Notes under the pieces: model-generated
Database searches by the model: none
Told to the model about the DNA's origin: nothing
Seen by the model: the letters and a program-made list of their open reading frames with translations, nothing else
Part shown: piece by piece, positions 44,420-44,455 of the stretch
Layout of the letters: each line of letters begins with the position of its first letter
Numbering within the stretch: position 1 is the first letter of the stretch
Assembly: GCF_000214135.1 (NCBI RefSeq)
Contig: NZ_AFIE01000029.1
Location: 1-44,455, forward strand
Source: Acinetobacter sp. P8-3-8
GTDB taxonomy: Bacteria; Pseudomonadota; Gammaproteobacteria; Pseudomonadales; Moraxellaceae
DNA: 44,455 bases
Reading direction: 5' to 3'
Program-made: the position numbers and the translations under genes

Positions 44420-44455
44420 GGATTTTTTATAATCCAAAATTTCAATAAAAACACT

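Noticed and set aside
1-44455. CRISPR arrays, rRNA or tRNA genes
   Set aside because: No regularly spaced repeat array and no tRNA or rRNA signature was found on reading through.

Overview
The window looks like an Acinetobacter chromosome. It is AT-rich, and the order tig-clpP-clpX, the ackA-pta pair, a class I fumarase, proA, nagZ and prc all read as ordinary Acinetobacter-type housekeeping proteins. The assignment rests on protein character and gene order only; no species can be named.

About 1-14.3 kb is an integrated accessory element. Its right end carries a P4-type tyrosine integrase reading inward, converging on a small AlpA-like HTH gene. Further left are an uncharacterised helical protein, a divergent relative of a phage-replication protein, an inovirus Gp2/YagK-YfjJ-type protein with an H-x-H motif, a DUF6508-like/GIY-YIG nuclease, and a small operon of two lipoproteins and two mini membrane proteins. 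Next come two tandem, highly structured non-coding segments (5.4-5.85 kb), a small HTH gene, and a recombination module: zinc-ribbon protein, DUF932 protein, YqaJ exonuclease and Gp3-like protein. At the far left, two translationally coupled unknown genes (the first cut by the window edge) may be cargo or the old chromosomal flank. No capsid, relaxase or conjugation gene is visible.

From 14.5 kb the sequence is mostly core: a MHYT-GGDEF-EAL signalling protein; prc and nagZ (envelope proteolysis and murein recycling); an LCM-like methyltransferase; an alpha/beta hydrolase with a PilZ-like tail; proA; and ackA-pta. A Fur-boxed siderophore receptor and an MFS transporter follow, then a very AT-rich isopentenyl-phosphate-kinase-like gene that looks acquired and lacks the family's catalytic His. 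After a methyltransferase there is a 29-codon membrane microprotein gene behind a good Pho box. Then come fumarase, two tandem DUF2059 secreted proteins, a ~357-bp structured repeat element, a DUF2846 lipoprotein, clpX, clpP, tig and a second Fur-boxed TonB receptor.

The least explained parts are non-coding: a cloverleaf at 5402-5497, a second multibranched fold at 5651-5840, and the 37104-37476 element, which has terminal inverted repeats, flanking 8-bp direct repeats, at least six hairpins and a potential pseudoknot. They could be structured RNAs, folded recombination sites or mobile non-autonomous elements. Other points are the 28-bp palindrome that gives the integrase and AlpA-like proteins the same C-terminal residues, and helically phased 25-bp repeats beside the integrase promoter.
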